Shown: positions 22,001 to 34,259 of the stretch, piece by piece
How positions within the stretch are numbered: position 1 is the stretch's first letter
How the letters are laid out: each line of letters begins with the position of its first letter
Source of the DNA: Drosophila miranda
Lineage: Eukaryota > Arthropoda > Insecta > Diptera > Drosophilidae
Reading direction: 5' to 3'
DNA length: 64,000 nucleotides
NCBI RefSeq assembly: GCF_003369915.1
Contig: NW_022881603.1
Span: 24,908,264 to 24,972,263 of the forward strand
Made by a program: the position numbers and the translations under genes
Notes under the pieces: model-generated
Seen by the model: the letters and a program-made list of their open reading frames with translations, nothing else
Databases searched by the model: none
Told to the model about the DNA's origin: nothing

Positions 22001-23876
22001 TGCACGCGTCTGCATTGGCCGAGACAATAATCGTCCATAATTTGTGCAGCAAGTGCAGCGCACTGTTGTGCCCCATAAGAATCTACCCCAGAGCTACGGG
22101 ATCCCTGACTCCTCACAATCGGAGCGGAGTTCGTGGTATCTTTTGAGCTGGACCCAGGAATATCTTCCTGGCGGGGTTGCGGCATGCGTTTGAAGCGGTT
22201 GGGACTGAACTGCTCTCTCGTTTGTGCATCAGTTGGAAGATCATCAAGTCCGGTGTTGCTGTATTTCCTCTGGTATCCAACAAACGGCTGGGGACGCCGC
22301 AAGGTTGGCTCTTCGTTGGCTATCGATTCCTCTCCCTGATGATAAAGTTGAGCGACTTGCTGAGCTGGCGTACAGTAGCAATCGTTATATTCATATGGGT
22401 CTGATACTTCCGGATAATAAAAATTTTGATCCTGCTCGTTATGCTCTGTGTTCTGCTGCGCGTATCCCTGAGTGTATTGATGACTGGGGTCATAGCTGTA
22501 GCTGCAGTCCGCCGGAAGAGCTTTGTTCTCGTTGGAGTTGTAATACTCGAACAATGGAGTTTCGGCTGATTGTAGTTGCTGTCCGCTGGCGTCGATGTCG
22601 TTATAGTCTCGATTGTCCTCTTGGATCTCTCTGTTTTCAGCAGGATGATAGGTACAAAAGACTTTGTTATTAGTTCGTGGCCGCATGTCATTTTCTGGAT
22701 TAAACTTGAGCAACAGGACATTGCACTCCTCCTTGTCAGAAGGTCGACTGCAGTAGTTACTGCGGGCGCTACTACTTTGGTGCTCGGTGGTTTCTGCTGC
22801 ATTGCCTGTTGCTGGCCTCCATCCTCGGTCTGAGTGGTTGCAGATGCTCGGCTAGTGAATTGCGAGGAGTGGTTGCTGGTGCGACCTCGTACGGACCATT
22901 GTGGCTATATTTTTCTGTAGGTCTGGCATGTCTTTGGAATCCTCCTTCCCGATCAAAATCTGGGGGACACGGGCATGCGCCTCTAACCAGATACCGTTCC
23001 CTCGACTGCTGGTGGGACGAGGAGTTGCTAGACTCCTTTTCATCTTGCCCATCATACTGACGATCGGCTCCGGAAGTGGCACGTAATGGTGATGAAGTTA
23101 CCGGCGTCTCGAAGTCCGAGTCAGACAAGAACGAGATATCGAAGTCAACGAATTCCTTGGAGCTTTTATTTGGAGAGGCTATAATGCAAAAGAGATCATT
23201 AATGCGAATTGAATGGATCTCGAAACTGGCTTGACTTACAGATATCTGAATCGGATATTTTCTCGCAGAAGGGTGCTTGGAGGTCGACGTGTAAACTGCG
23301 CCTGCACTCCACCAAGTCCTTGCTCATGACTGACATGACATCATCAATAATAAACTGCAGTTGGTCGTCGCAGACGCTAGATCTGCCGTTGAACTGTGGG
23401 TTATTATCGAGTGATTGCTGTACGGATCAAATCGTGCGGATATGTGTCCTTACCTTCTCTGCCTCATCCGGTTCCAGGTCGGGCAGGAATTGGAGGTCCT
23501 TAAAAATCGAGCGACAGGGAACGTAGGTTAATCCCTCCCGCTGGCTACGCTTGATGGCCTGGCATTCCGTGTCGTAGTAGTTGCGAAGGGAGAGCACCTG
23601 CAGCTTTACCTGATCCGTCGTTAGGCCGTTGTTGAGAATCCGCGTGATGCGGTTCCAGGCGCTCTGCTTTAGGGGCACACAGTGGTAACCCGGGGACTTG
23701 GGATTCCAGAGACACTGGTTGGCTCGGTACATGCGAATCAGCCGCTCTACATTGACCTCCTTGTTTGTAAGTCGCTCATTTTTCGTGTAAATGTTGTTCT
23801 TCGAGTCCCCTCCGCGCCTGGAACCAATGTTCCATAGAAAAGGGAAAAACTTGTACAAAGAGAACAGACAACACAA
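19085..23876 (-). pseudogene. MADF-domain protein with long internally repetitive C-terminus, frameshifted
   Basis: Exon 1 (to 23454) encodes a MADF domain: NVERLIRMYRANQCLWNPKS, QSAWNRITRILNNGLTTDQV, YVPCRSIFKDLQFLPDLEPD. Introns 23453-23393 and 23239-23179 (61 bp each) join exon 2 and exon 3 in frame, and a 64-bp intron lies at 21483-21420. The long tail is polar and disordered, with recurring blocks of the type DPYEVDDCLCED followed by a basic TKRKSRQ-like patch, and a repeated RPKQ..QRRSY...RF..IP block. MADF proteins bind DNA and often act in chromatin. The frame is broken at least near 22.77-22.86 kb and near 20.48-20.52 kb; the rest is open for over 1,200 codons to the stop at 19085. 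The start upstream of 23840 is uncertain. I cannot name the gene. Confidence 0.68.
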
Positions 23877-24090
23877 CTATAAATTTAGATTTAGATGTGT
23901 CAAAAGTTGAAGTATTTATTCCTAACTGCTAAAACAGAGCCAGCCTTATGGGAAAAGCATGCAGTAAGAGCGAGAGAGATACAATATGCGTCGAACCAGC
24001 AGTAGCTGCGTTTTACCAATAATACGGTATAAAACAAAATATATCATTAAATTTATCAATTAAATTTGCATGTAACTTATTCACTTTCAG

Positions 24091-24179
24091 TATACTGTAT
24101 GGTTAGTGGTTGTATGAACTGGCACATCTGTATACTGTATGGTTAGTGACAGTATACAGTATACATACTGTATGGTTAG
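24091..24179 (+). repeat. Three copies of a TATACTGTATGGTTAG motif
   Basis: TATACTGTATGGTTAGTG occurs at about 24091 and 24131, and the ATACTGTATGGTTAG core again at about 24165. The LINE is inserted inside the third copy. A palindromic CAGTATACAGTATAC stretch precedes it. Confidence 0.7.
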
Positions 24180-27100
24180 GTTAGGTTAGGTTGAGGCGGC
24201 TGCCGGGCTCGCTCGCTCGGCCCGTCACACTTAGGCCGGTTTCGGCCCGTTGTGATACCGCATAGGATCATTTCCTTCCTGCGTTGTGAGACTTCGCTAT
24301 CCTCCTGGGACATAGTTTGGACATCTCTGAGATGTCGTGTAGAAAGGCTGAGCCCAGGTGCTGTAGCCTTCTTCTGCTGAGAGCTGGGCACGAGCAGAAC
24401 AGATGTTCCACTGTCTCCTCCTCTTCCTCGTCTCTACAGCTGCGACAAAAATCGTTATGTGGGGCCCCCAGCCTGTTAGCGTGGGTGCCTATTAGCCAGT
24501 GTCCCGTGAGGGAACGTGTGACTACGCTGCACCTTTTCCTGCTTAACTTGAGGAGCTCGGAGGTGCGCTTCATGTCCATGGTCGGCCATGTTTGCCGAGT
24601 TGTGCGACATCGTGGCACTGTTTGCCACATATCGTTGTTTAGTCGCTTGTATTGCTCCCTTATAATGAGCTTACAGGTGGCCATTGGCATACAGATATCC
24701 TCCTTGTCTTGGAGAAGGGGGATTGTAGTGCCAGATCTGGCCAGCTCGTCCGCTATACAGTTGCCCTCGATGTCCCGGTGGCCCGGGACCCAAATCAGGC
24801 TAATAGCAAATTGCTGAGCCATCTCGTGCAGAGATTTGCGGCAGTCTGCCACGGTGGCCGAGTTCGAGGAAATCGCGCTTAGCGATTTGATCGCAGCCTG
24901 GCTGTCGCTATAAATGTTTAGCTTGGTTGCCGTGACGGCAGCCGCTTGTAGGCAGTCTAGAGCCTCCCTGATTGCTATGACTTCCGCTTGAAAGACACTG
25001 CAATGATCTGGGAGTCTGAAGGAATGCCTTATGCTTAGCTGTTCAGAGTAGATTCCCCCTCCGACTCTGTCGTCCAGCTTTGATCCATCTGTGAAGATGT
25101 TTATGGCCCCATCTGGGCCTGGGAGTCCCTCGAGCCATTCGTCTCTGTGAGGGATGATTGTGTCGAAGGGAGTGTCTGTGTACTCTCTTGGAACTTGGTA
25201 GTCTGTTTTTGAGGGGACGGTACTGCTATTATTTAATATGGCTGAGTGACCTATGCACTGTGTCACCCATTGATCTGAGTCTCTTAGACGTATTGCTGCT
25301 GCTTCTGCCCGATCCTTTCCTGCGAGGTCAAGGCTCTGTAGGCATAGGATGGCATTTAGCGCATCATTTGGGGTGGTGCGAAGAGCTCCGCTGATGCATA
25401 GGGCGGCAGTCCGCTGGACTTTGCCCAGTTGCTTGGTGATCGCCCTTTTTGATAGGGCCGGCCACCACACCGTAACTCCGTAGAGTAGTATTGGTCTAAC
25501 TATAGCTTGATATATCCATTGGACTATGCTTGGGATCATACCCCATCTTAGCCCAATAGCTTTTTTGCATGTGTAGAGTGCAGTCATTGCCTTCTTCACT
25601 CTGTCTTTGACATTCAGGTTCCAGCTAAGCTTCTTGTCAATTACCAACCCTAAGTAACTGGCACTGTCGCTAAAGGAGAGCCTGCATCCTTGTAGTATTG
25701 GAGGGTTGAGGGGCGGGACCTTGTATTTATTTGTGAATAGTACGAGTTCCGTTTTTGAGGGATTTACTCCCAGACCGCGCGATTCTGTCCAATCCGACAG
25801 TTGCGCTAGCTTTGTGGACATTAAGTCGCACAGTGTTTGGGGGTATTTCCCCGAGAAGATAATCGCAACGTCGTCCGCATAGGCCACGACATTGCAGCCC
25901 CCCCTTCTAGGTCACATAGAATCTTGTTGACTGCTATGTTCCACAGAAGAGGAGACAGGACACCACCTTGCGGGGTGCCTCTGTTGACATACCTTGACTG
26001 GGCGGACGATCCCATCGATGATGTCACCGTCCTGCATGTGAGCAATTGATCAATGAGCATCACCAAGTGACGGTCCACCCCCAGGTCAGTCAGGGCTTCT
26101 GTAATGGCGCCCGGTACAACGTTGTTGAAAGCTCCCTCAATATCGAGAAAGGCTATGAGTGAGTACTCTTTGTGATGCAGAGATTTCTCTACCGCTGAGA
26201 TCACTTCATGAAGAGCCGTTTCCGTGGATTTTCCTTTCCGGTAGGCATGCTGTGCGCCTGATAGCAACTGAGGGTGTATAGTTGTCCTCAGTTGCAGCCC
26301 GACGAGTCTCTCAAAGGTTTTGAGGAGGAAGGACGATAGGCTGATTGGTCTAAAGTCTTTTGCAGCTGAGTGCGAGGCTTTCCCAGCTTTGGGAATGAAG
26401 ACTATCTTTGCCTTAAGCCATGTTCGCGGGATTGTACCCACAGCCAGTATCTTCCTGAAGATACCTTGTAGCCAGTTGATGGCCGTATCCCCGGCCTTCT
26501 GAAGTTGGGCCGGGATTACCTGGTCTGGGCCTGGCGATTTGAACGGGTTGAAGCTGTTTATTGCCCAGCTTATGTTACGTTTTGTGAGGATGTGATCCAT
26601 CGAGGTTACCGGTCCCTCTCCTGGAAGATGTGCCGTCTCGATGGTTGTGCACCCTGGAAAATGTGTGTCTAGTAGAATCTGCAGGGTCTCCTCACTGGAG
26701 TTAGTCCACGTGCCGTCATTCCTTTTAAGATACCCTACCGAGGGGTTAGTTTTTGAGAGAATCTTGCGAAGCCTTGCGGCCTCTGACGTTTCCTCAATTT
26801 CCGAGCAAAATTTTTGCCAAGAGGCCCTTTTTGCTTTCCTTGTTTCCTTTTTATATAGTGACAGACTGATTTTGTAGTCTGCCCAGTGGCTCTCCTCGTT
26901 CGCGCTTTTGGCCCTGTTGAAGGGGGTCCTGCAGCTTTTACGTAGGATGTCTATTTGTTTTGACCACCAGGGGGGTTTCTTTTTCCCCCTAGGTTTGCTA
27001 GAGGGGCACGCTGCCGCGAAGGCTTTGTTGCATGCCTCTGTGAACCTGTTCACTAGGCGATCTAGGTCGTCTTTTGTGTCAGGGCATGATGGTGCTTTGG

Positions 27101-27531
27101 AGGGGAGTAAGTCCTCCAGGACTGAGCTATATTTTTCCCAGTTGGCTTTCCTGGCATTAATATAGTCCTTAGGTTTCGGACACTCGAGGGATAGTGTGGT
27201 CTCGATGTATCTGTGGTCAGAGAAAGAGTGGTCATCAAGGACTTGCCAACTCTTGACTATGTCTAACAGGTTGGAAGACACAAGGGTGATGTCAATAACC
27301 TCCTGTCGATTTTTAATTATAAAAGTGAGGTCGTTGCCCCGATTACAAATAAATAGATTTGAGTTGAGGATGAAGCTGAAAAGTGACTCACCCCTTACAT
27401 TTGTGTTCGAGCTCCCCCATTGAGTGTGGTGAGCGTTGGCATCGCTGTCGCTGGCTAGTTTGCGAACCAGGTCGTTGGGAGGATCATTTCCCTCATGGGC
27501 CATGTAGGACGACATCAGCCTGTATGGTTAG
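24168..27531 (-). mobile_element. 5'-truncated LINE with RNase H (LOA/I-like clade)
   Basis: Element 24180-27519 is flanked by the 12-bp duplication CTGTATGGTTAG (24168-24179 and 27520-27531). Reading on the minus strand it begins inside the endonuclease (DANAHHTQWGSSNTNVRG, then FSDHRYIETT). It continues through reverse transcriptase (GTPQGGVLSPLLWN; YADDVAIIF), then an RNase H domain (IFTDGSK; IYSDSQAAI; WVPGHRDIEGN) and a CCHC-like tail (CRSCRDEEEEETVEHLFC). It ends in repeated TTAGG units (plus-strand view). One shift lies in a run of seven G at about 25899-25905 just before YADD. The first part of ORF2, ORF1 and the 5' UTR are missing, the usual 5' truncation. RNase H plus apurinic-type endonuclease suggests LOA/Bilbo/TRIM-like or I-like. 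Confidence 0.88.
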
Positions 27532-28337
27532 TGCTCTTGCTCTCTCTTCGTGGCGGGATATTTCTTCACAATAATGTCCTTTTTCCTAGCACTTTCGTTT
27601 TATGTTTGACCTTTTTTGTTTAAACCTTATTTTGGAAACAATCCAATAAAAGAGGATCCCCAAAAATTAGCCAATCTTGTAGCAAATTAATTCATTAATC
27701 GGATCTATCTAGCTAGTAATATTCCAAGGAATATCAAAAACGAGGAATATGTAAAACAGAACTTGAATGCTTCAGTATATTTACGGTATATTTTTTAAAT
27801 GAGACGGTATATTTCTGTATATTTCTGAGGGCTAGTCACACTGTTCGGTGCGTTCGTGGGCAAGAAATAGGCGAAAGAAAATAGGAAAATAAAATTGATA
27901 CTGCAACAAACTCCAAAACACTCAACGCATGCGAGTGCATTTACCAGCTGCACCTCATCAAACCGGGCTAGTGAAAACGACCAAAGCCGTAAAATCAATC
28001 GAGCTTAATCAAAACAGGGCCGCTACAATTCATCCGCGAACTGTGCGTCTCGTATAACCACAAAATTTTCTCTGCATTTGAGCCTAATTTTCGCGAGTTG
28101 GACTATATAGAACACACCAATCAGATATCAGATTGCCCATGTGGGGTTCGTCACTACCTTTTCTGTTATTCCATTTGTATTAATGCTTGTTTCAAACGAG
28201 ACCCCAACACCGAAACATAAACGACAAACGTTTACCACGTAAACAGCTGCATGCGCAAAGATAAAAGTTTGATCGAACACTAACTAGAGCCGCAGTTCCG
28301 CCAGACGGATACCAGATCAGAGACAGAGAGTTCGAAG
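27532..28337 (+). promoter_or_regulatory. Khc: 5' flank and 5' UTR of Khc
   Basis: No coding frame is seen. TAGTCACACTG at 27833-27843 is one mismatch from Drosophila core-promoter Motif 1 (YGGTCACACTR), typical of TATA-less housekeeping genes. If transcription starts there the 5' UTR would be about 490 nt or contain a short intron. Confidence 0.4.
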
Positions 28338-31300
28338 ATGTCCGCGGAGCGCGAAATTCCCGCTGAGGACAGCATCAAAGTTGTCTGTCGCTTCCGACCG
28401 CTTAACGACAGTGAGGAGAAGGCCGGCTCGAAGTTTGTCGTCAAATTCCCCAACAATGTCGAGGAGAACTGCATATCTATTGCGGTAAGTGTATTTCACC
28501 TTAGTAAAGTGATTCACTCCACCGTCAGTGCCTCCTCCACACACATTTCATTTCCCTTTACTTTGTGTGTTATGCATTAATCTCTGCGTGCTGTCACGGC
28601 CCATGACGTCATGCCTAACATTAGACCGTACGCCCCCGTACATTAGCCTTCCCCAGCAGCAGTGCCGTCGACCAATTGGAGCAGTTTGGATAATTAGCGC
28701 AAAGCTTGTGTATTCCACATCCAGTGAGCGTGTCTCGAGCGACTGCCCACAGGCGGAAAACTATAAGAAATCCGAAATTACTTCAGATCAGTAGTATATT
28801 TTGCAACAAATTGATTTTCCGCCCAAAGACAGAAAAAACGAGGGGGAACGTTGTGAGTTGCTGCGGACACCGCAACTCTACGGTTATACCCGATACTAAG
28901 TCAGTATGGCTCTCCTCCGGCAGACGCCGCTAATATTAAACGACACGACAAAGAGTGCGTGCGAGAGACAGAAAATCAGTCTGAGCGGGACGTCGGGCGC
29001 TGCGTAGCCACTGCAAATTGATTTGTTCCTATTGGCTATAAAAATGATCTGATCTGATCCAGATTCAGCAATCTGATAGATATGGTCATTATCTATGATT
29101 CTGCGTTTTTAGTTTTTTCGAATGTGCAATATTGTGGATGCAACAGATTTTCGTCCTTTGTGTGGGCGGAAGGGGGTGGGGCGAAATTTTGAGATACACG
29201 TTTTATAGTAAGATCTAACAGGAGTGCGGATACCAAATTTGGTTACTCTAGCCTTAATAGTCTCTGAGATTTTTGAATATCCCCAGATTTTCGTCCTTTG
29301 CGGGGGCGGAAGGGGGTGTGGCGAAATTTTGAAGCAAACTCGTCTTGGTCCGATATATTAGGAGTGTGGATACCAAATTTGGTTGCTCTAGCTTTTGTAG
29401 TCTCTGAGATCTAGGCGCTAATGTTTTACTCTAAGCAAAGCCGCCTATGCTACGTGTGTGTTAGAGAGAGACAGGGCGAGAAAAAATGAAATTGTTTTCT
29501 TGATGCTGGCTATAATAATGATACGATCCAATTCAGATTCCGCAGTCTTAAAGATATGGTCATTCTCTACAATTCTACGCTTTTGGTTTTCTCATATCTT
29601 CAAAATTGTTGATGCCACAGATTTTCGTCCTTTGTGGGGGCGGAAGTGGGCGGGGCGAAGTTTTGAAATATTTTTGTAGCAGTGACATATCACAAAAGTC
29701 TGGATCCAAAACATCGTTGCTCTAGCTCTTATAGTCTTTGAGCACTAGGCGCTGAAGGGGACGGACAGACGGACAGACGGACGGACGGACAGACAGACAG
29801 GGCTCAATCGACTCGGCTATTGATGCTGATCAAGAATATATATACTTTATGGGGTCGGAAACGATTCCTTCTGGACGTTACACACATCCACTTTTACCAC
29901 AAATCTAATATACCCCAATACTCATTTTGAGTATCGGCTATAAAAAGAGCGAGTGAGAGGGAAAGTGAAACGGGGTGTTTTTGTGTGTATGGGAACGTCA
30001 AAGAATAAAAGCCGAAAGCAAGGCAGTCCCCACCCACAATTATAGTTCCACTTGTGTCCCAATCCACAGAAATTTGCATTGCTAACCTTCTCTGCAGCAG
30101 CGGTCTCGCCGTCTAAAGTTCCAGCCAGTCCGCCTTCTATGCTTACCTCACTTACATTGTACTTGCCCCCTGTGTCTTCATGTGTGTGTGTGTGTGTGTG
30201 TGTGTGCCCTCCCATTGCCACCAGCTGCCGCCACTTCACTCCACCAGCAGCAACAGTGACTCATGCACGCAAACCACATAAAATGAGGAACATAGGGCAA
30301 TGGAATTTACTGGTTTTTGGCGCTCATAAATAATAGATGTATGTATTGTGGAACCACTGAGTTTTCACCATAACTCAGCCTGTAAACGAACATTTTCCCA
30401 GAAATCGGTTTGGCAACAACAGTTTCTACTACTTTCTACTACTACTTCTCTTGCCACTAGCCACTTACTGTTAAACATTAAGATTGTTAGCCGCTATATA
30501 TATCTTCAATTAAACTGTGAACTTACCGTAACTCGAACTGTAACGTAGTCAAACATTTTCGCGGAAATTATATCTAGAGCAACAATGTCTTATATCCTTG
30601 TCTATCTCGTCCCATCAGCGAACTAGTTCTTTCGTTGAACCATAGCAGGCAGCTCTATTACATACAAACACATGAAAGTACATGTGTATGCATGTATTTA
30701 TCATTACTAACGCTTCTCTTTCGCTCTTTCTTCTGCTGCTCGTTATTCATTACTGCTTTCCTCCCATCTCCACTCCGCTCGTCTCTTTCTTTTGTTAATG
30801 CTCATAATTACAGTCCGTTTCGCGGCCAGAAATCCGGCATTGGCAGGGAGGGGATAGGGTAAAAGCTGAAGATCGACTAGAAATTTGGGAGAAAAGAAAA
30901 GAAAAAACCTTAATACGTCTCTTTTTTCAGGGCAAAGTCTACCTATTCGACAAAGTCTTCAAGCCGAATGCCTCCCAGGAGAAGGTTTACAACGAGGCGG
31001 CCAAGTCCATTGTCACGGACGTCCTGGCCGGCTACAATGGAACGATATTCGCCTATGGACAGACTTCGTCCGGCAAGACGCACACAATGGAGGGCGTCAT
31101 TGGCGACTCGGCGAAGCAGGGCATTATTCCACGCATTGTCAATGATATCTTCAATCACATCTATGCCATGGAGGTGAATCTGGAGTTCCACATAAAGGTC
31201 TCGTACTATGAGATCTATATGGACAAGATCCGAGATCTGCTGGACGTGTCCAAGGTGAACCTGAGCGTGCACGAGGACAAAAATCGAGTGCCCTATGTGA

Positions 31301-33827
31301 AGGGTGCCACGGAGCGGTTCGTCTCCTCGCCAGAGGATGTATTTGAGGTGATCGAAGAGGGCAAATCGAATCGTCATATTGCCGTTACAAGTGAGTGGTC
31401 GAAATGGGCTTGTGCTTGGTGTTTACTGAAACGATCCATTCTTTGCAGACATGAACGAGCACTCCTCTCGATCGCACTCAGTATTTCTGATCAACGTGAA
31501 GCAGGAGAATCTGGAGAACCAGAAGAAACTATCGGGTAAACTATATCTGGTCGATTTAGCCGGTTCCGAGAAGGTTTCCAAGACAGGGGCAGAGGGAACG
31601 GTGCTCGACGAGGCGAAGAACATCAACAAGTCGCTGTCGGCGCTGGGCAACGTGATCTCAGCGCTGGCGGATGGCAACAAAACGCACATACCCTATCGCG
31701 ACTCGAAGCTGACGCGCATCCTGCAGGAGTCGCTGGGAGGCAACGCACGCACAACCATTGTCATCTGCTGCTCTCCGGCCAGCTTCAATGAGTCCGAGAC
31801 GAAGTCCACGCTGGACTTTGGCCGGCGCGCCAAGACAGTAAAGAATGTGGTCTGTGTGAACGAGGAGCTCACCGCCGAAGAGTGGAAACGACGCTACGAA
31901 AAGGAGAAAGAGAAGAACGGTCGCCTCAAGGGCAAGGTGGAGAAGCTGGAGATAGAGCTGGCTCGTTGGCGGGCGGGAGAGACAGTCAAGGCCGAGGAGC
32001 AAATCAACATGGAAGATCTCATGGAGGCCAGCACGCCCAATCTGGAGGTGGAGGCAGCACAGCAGAAGGCTGCGGAGGCGGCCAGTGCCGCTCAGAGGAC
32101 GGCCCTGGCCAATATGTCCGCTTCGGTGGCTGCCGACGAACGGGCCCGCCTGGCCACGGAGTGTGAACGTCTCTACCAGCAGCTGGACGACAAGGATGAG
32201 GAGATTAACCAGCAGAGCCAGTATGCCGAGCAGATGAAGGAGCAGGTCATGGAGCAGGAAGAGCTGATAGCCAATGCCCGGCGGGAGTATGAAGCTTTGC
32301 AGTCAGAGATGGCACGCATCCAGCACGAGAACGAGTCTGCCAAGGAAGAGGTTAAGGAAGTGCTGCAGGCGCTGGAGGAGCTGGCTGTCAATTATGATCA
32401 GAAGTCGCAGGAAATCGACAACAAGAACAAGGACATCGATGCCCTCAACGAAGAGCTGCAGCAAAAGCAGACTGTGTTCATTGCAACGTCCGCAGAGCTG
32501 CAGCAGCTCAAGGACATGTCCTCGCACCAGAAGAAGCGCATCACTGAGATGCTGACCAACCTTCTGCGCGATCTCGGTGAAGTGGGCCAGGCCATAGCCC
32601 CCGGAGACTCCGCCATCGACCTCAAGATGAGCACCCTAGCCGGCACAGATGTCACCAAAGTTGAGGAGGACTTCACCATGGCCCGCCTGTACATTAGCAA
32701 GATGAAGACTGAGGCGAAAAACATTGCTCAGCGCTGCGCCAACATGGAGGCCCAGCAGTCGGACTCCAACAAGAAGATATTCGAGTACGAGAAGGATCTG
32801 GGCGAGTACCGTCTGCTCATCTCGCAGCACGAGGCGCGCATGAAGTCGCTACAAGAGTCGATGCGGGAGGCGGAGAACAAGAAGAGGACTCTCGAGGAGC
32901 AGATCGATTCCCTGCGCGAGGAGTGCGCCAAGCTGAAGGCTGCCGAACACGTGTCCGCCGTCAATGCAGAGGGGAAGCAGCGCGCCGAGGAGCTGCGCTC
33001 CATGTTCGACTCGCAAATGGACGAGCTGCGCGAGGCCCACACCAAGCAGGTGTCCGAGCTGCGGGACGAGATTTCCGCCAAGCAGCACGAAATGAACGAG
33101 ATGAAGGATGTGCATCAGAAGCTGCTGCTGGCCCACCAACAGATGACCGCCGACTACGAGAAGGTCAAACAGGAGGAGGCCCAGAAATCCAACGAACTAC
33201 AGACCATGATTCTCACCAGCGAGCGACGGGAACAGGCGCGCAAAGACCTCAAGGGCCTCGAAGACACCGTGGCCAAGGAACTGCAGACGCTGCACAATCT
33301 CCGCAAGCTCTTCGTTCAGGATTTACAGGTAATTGTCCCATACTTAATGTTTCTTTCAATTTGAAAACTGATCTTTCCCACATTCTGTTTAATAGCAACG
33401 AATCCGAAAAAATGTGGTCAACGAGGAGAGCGAGGAGGATGGCGGATCGTTAGCGCAGAAGCAGAAGATCTCCTTCCTGGAGAACAACCTCGATCAGTTG
33501 ACCAAGGTGCACAAACAGCTGGTGCGCGACAACGCTGACCTGCGCTGTGAGCTGCCCAAGCTGGAGAAGCGTCTACGCACGACAATGGAAAGGGTGAAGG
33601 CCCTGGAGACGGCGCTAAAGGAGGCAAAGGAGGGTGCTATGAGGGATCGCAAACGCTACCAGTACGAGGTGGATCGCATCAAGGAAGCGGTACGTCAGAA
33701 GCATCTAGGACGGCGGGGACCGCAGGCACAAATCGCCAAGCCCATTAGAGCGGGCCAGGGCGCCATTGCCCTACGAGGCGGTGGCGCTGTCGGCGGAGCT
33801 CCATTGCAGACCCCCGCCAACTCCTAG
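28338..33827 (+). CDS. Khc: Kinesin heavy chain (kinesin-1 motor)
   Basis: Four coding exons: 28338-28484, 30931-31390, 31449-33328 and 33396-33827, all joined in frame at GT-AG introns (2,446, 58 and 67 bp), totalling 972 codons. That agrees with about 975 aa in D. melanogaster. Seen in order: [10 protein letters not shown] at the start of the motor, P-loop GQTSSGKT, switch [10 protein letters not shown], switch [10 protein letters not shown], the neck, a long heptad-rich stalk, and the autoinhibitory QIAKPIRAG tail motif. Kinesin-1 carries mitochondria, vesicles and RNPs towards microtubule plus ends. No stop, frameshift or splice-site loss is visible, in sharp contrast with the neighbouring genes. 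The first intron hosts a DINE-1-like element and a GT microsatellite. Confidence 0.97.
28835..29946 (+). mobile_element. DINE-1-like non-autonomous Helitron (copy 3) in Khc intron 1
   Basis: Very similar to copy 1, in the same orientation as Khc. Start AACGTTGTGAGTTGCTGCGG, TTATACCCGATAC near 28884, three internal ATTTTCGTCCTTTG repeats, a GGAC/AGAC array at about 29760-29800, and the end GAGTATCGGCTATAAAA. The terminal GGGTATAA is changed to GGCTATAA. It adds about 1.1 kb to the intron without touching splice signals. Confidence 0.75.
30181..30206 (+). repeat. GT dinucleotide microsatellite
   Basis: Thirteen uninterrupted TG units within Khc intron 1. Confidence 0.95.
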
Positions 33828-34171
33828 ATTCACACACACCACCACGCACCCCGTCGCCGCCCAGTCCATCTCTGCTTTAAACTAAAAACTAAATGGATTG
33901 ATTACGTTATACATACTTAAAATAATTGATAATTGCCTTCGCTTAAAGAGATGTCGTTTCGCGATCATGTGCAGCGCCTTAAATATATATATATATATAC
34001 ATAAAAATATAATATAAATAATTGAATGAGTGGAAAACGGAAAAAAATAACTAAATTTTACAAAAGCAAACAAAAACCCACAGATATTTAAGGACATCTA
34101 TTGTACGTTTAAGAATATTTTTTAAACTTTTCAAAGCATAAAACTAAATAAAAGTCGCAGACAAATTAATT
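33828..34171 (+). other. Khc: Khc 3' UTR and downstream
   Basis: AT-rich sequence after the Khc stop with a TA microsatellite at about 33983-34000. AATAAA at 34147-34152 is a likely poly(A) signal, only about 20 bp before the first amplicon boundary at 34172. Confidence 0.6.
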
Positions 34172-34259
34172 ACAGAGTTCAAATTTATATTCCCTTTAGC
34201 TAATTATTTATAATATTTGTATTTTTATTGGTGGTCAATTCTCGAAAGATTGAATGTAA

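Noticed and set aside
24172-24195. TTAGG repeats resembling insect telomeric sequence
   Set aside because: Diptera lack TTAGG telomeres and the run is the 3' tail of the LINE.
25890-25910. Frame change before YADD in the LINE as programmed frameshifting
   Set aside because: It lies in a run of seven G, where a single-base loss or base-calling error is the simpler explanation.
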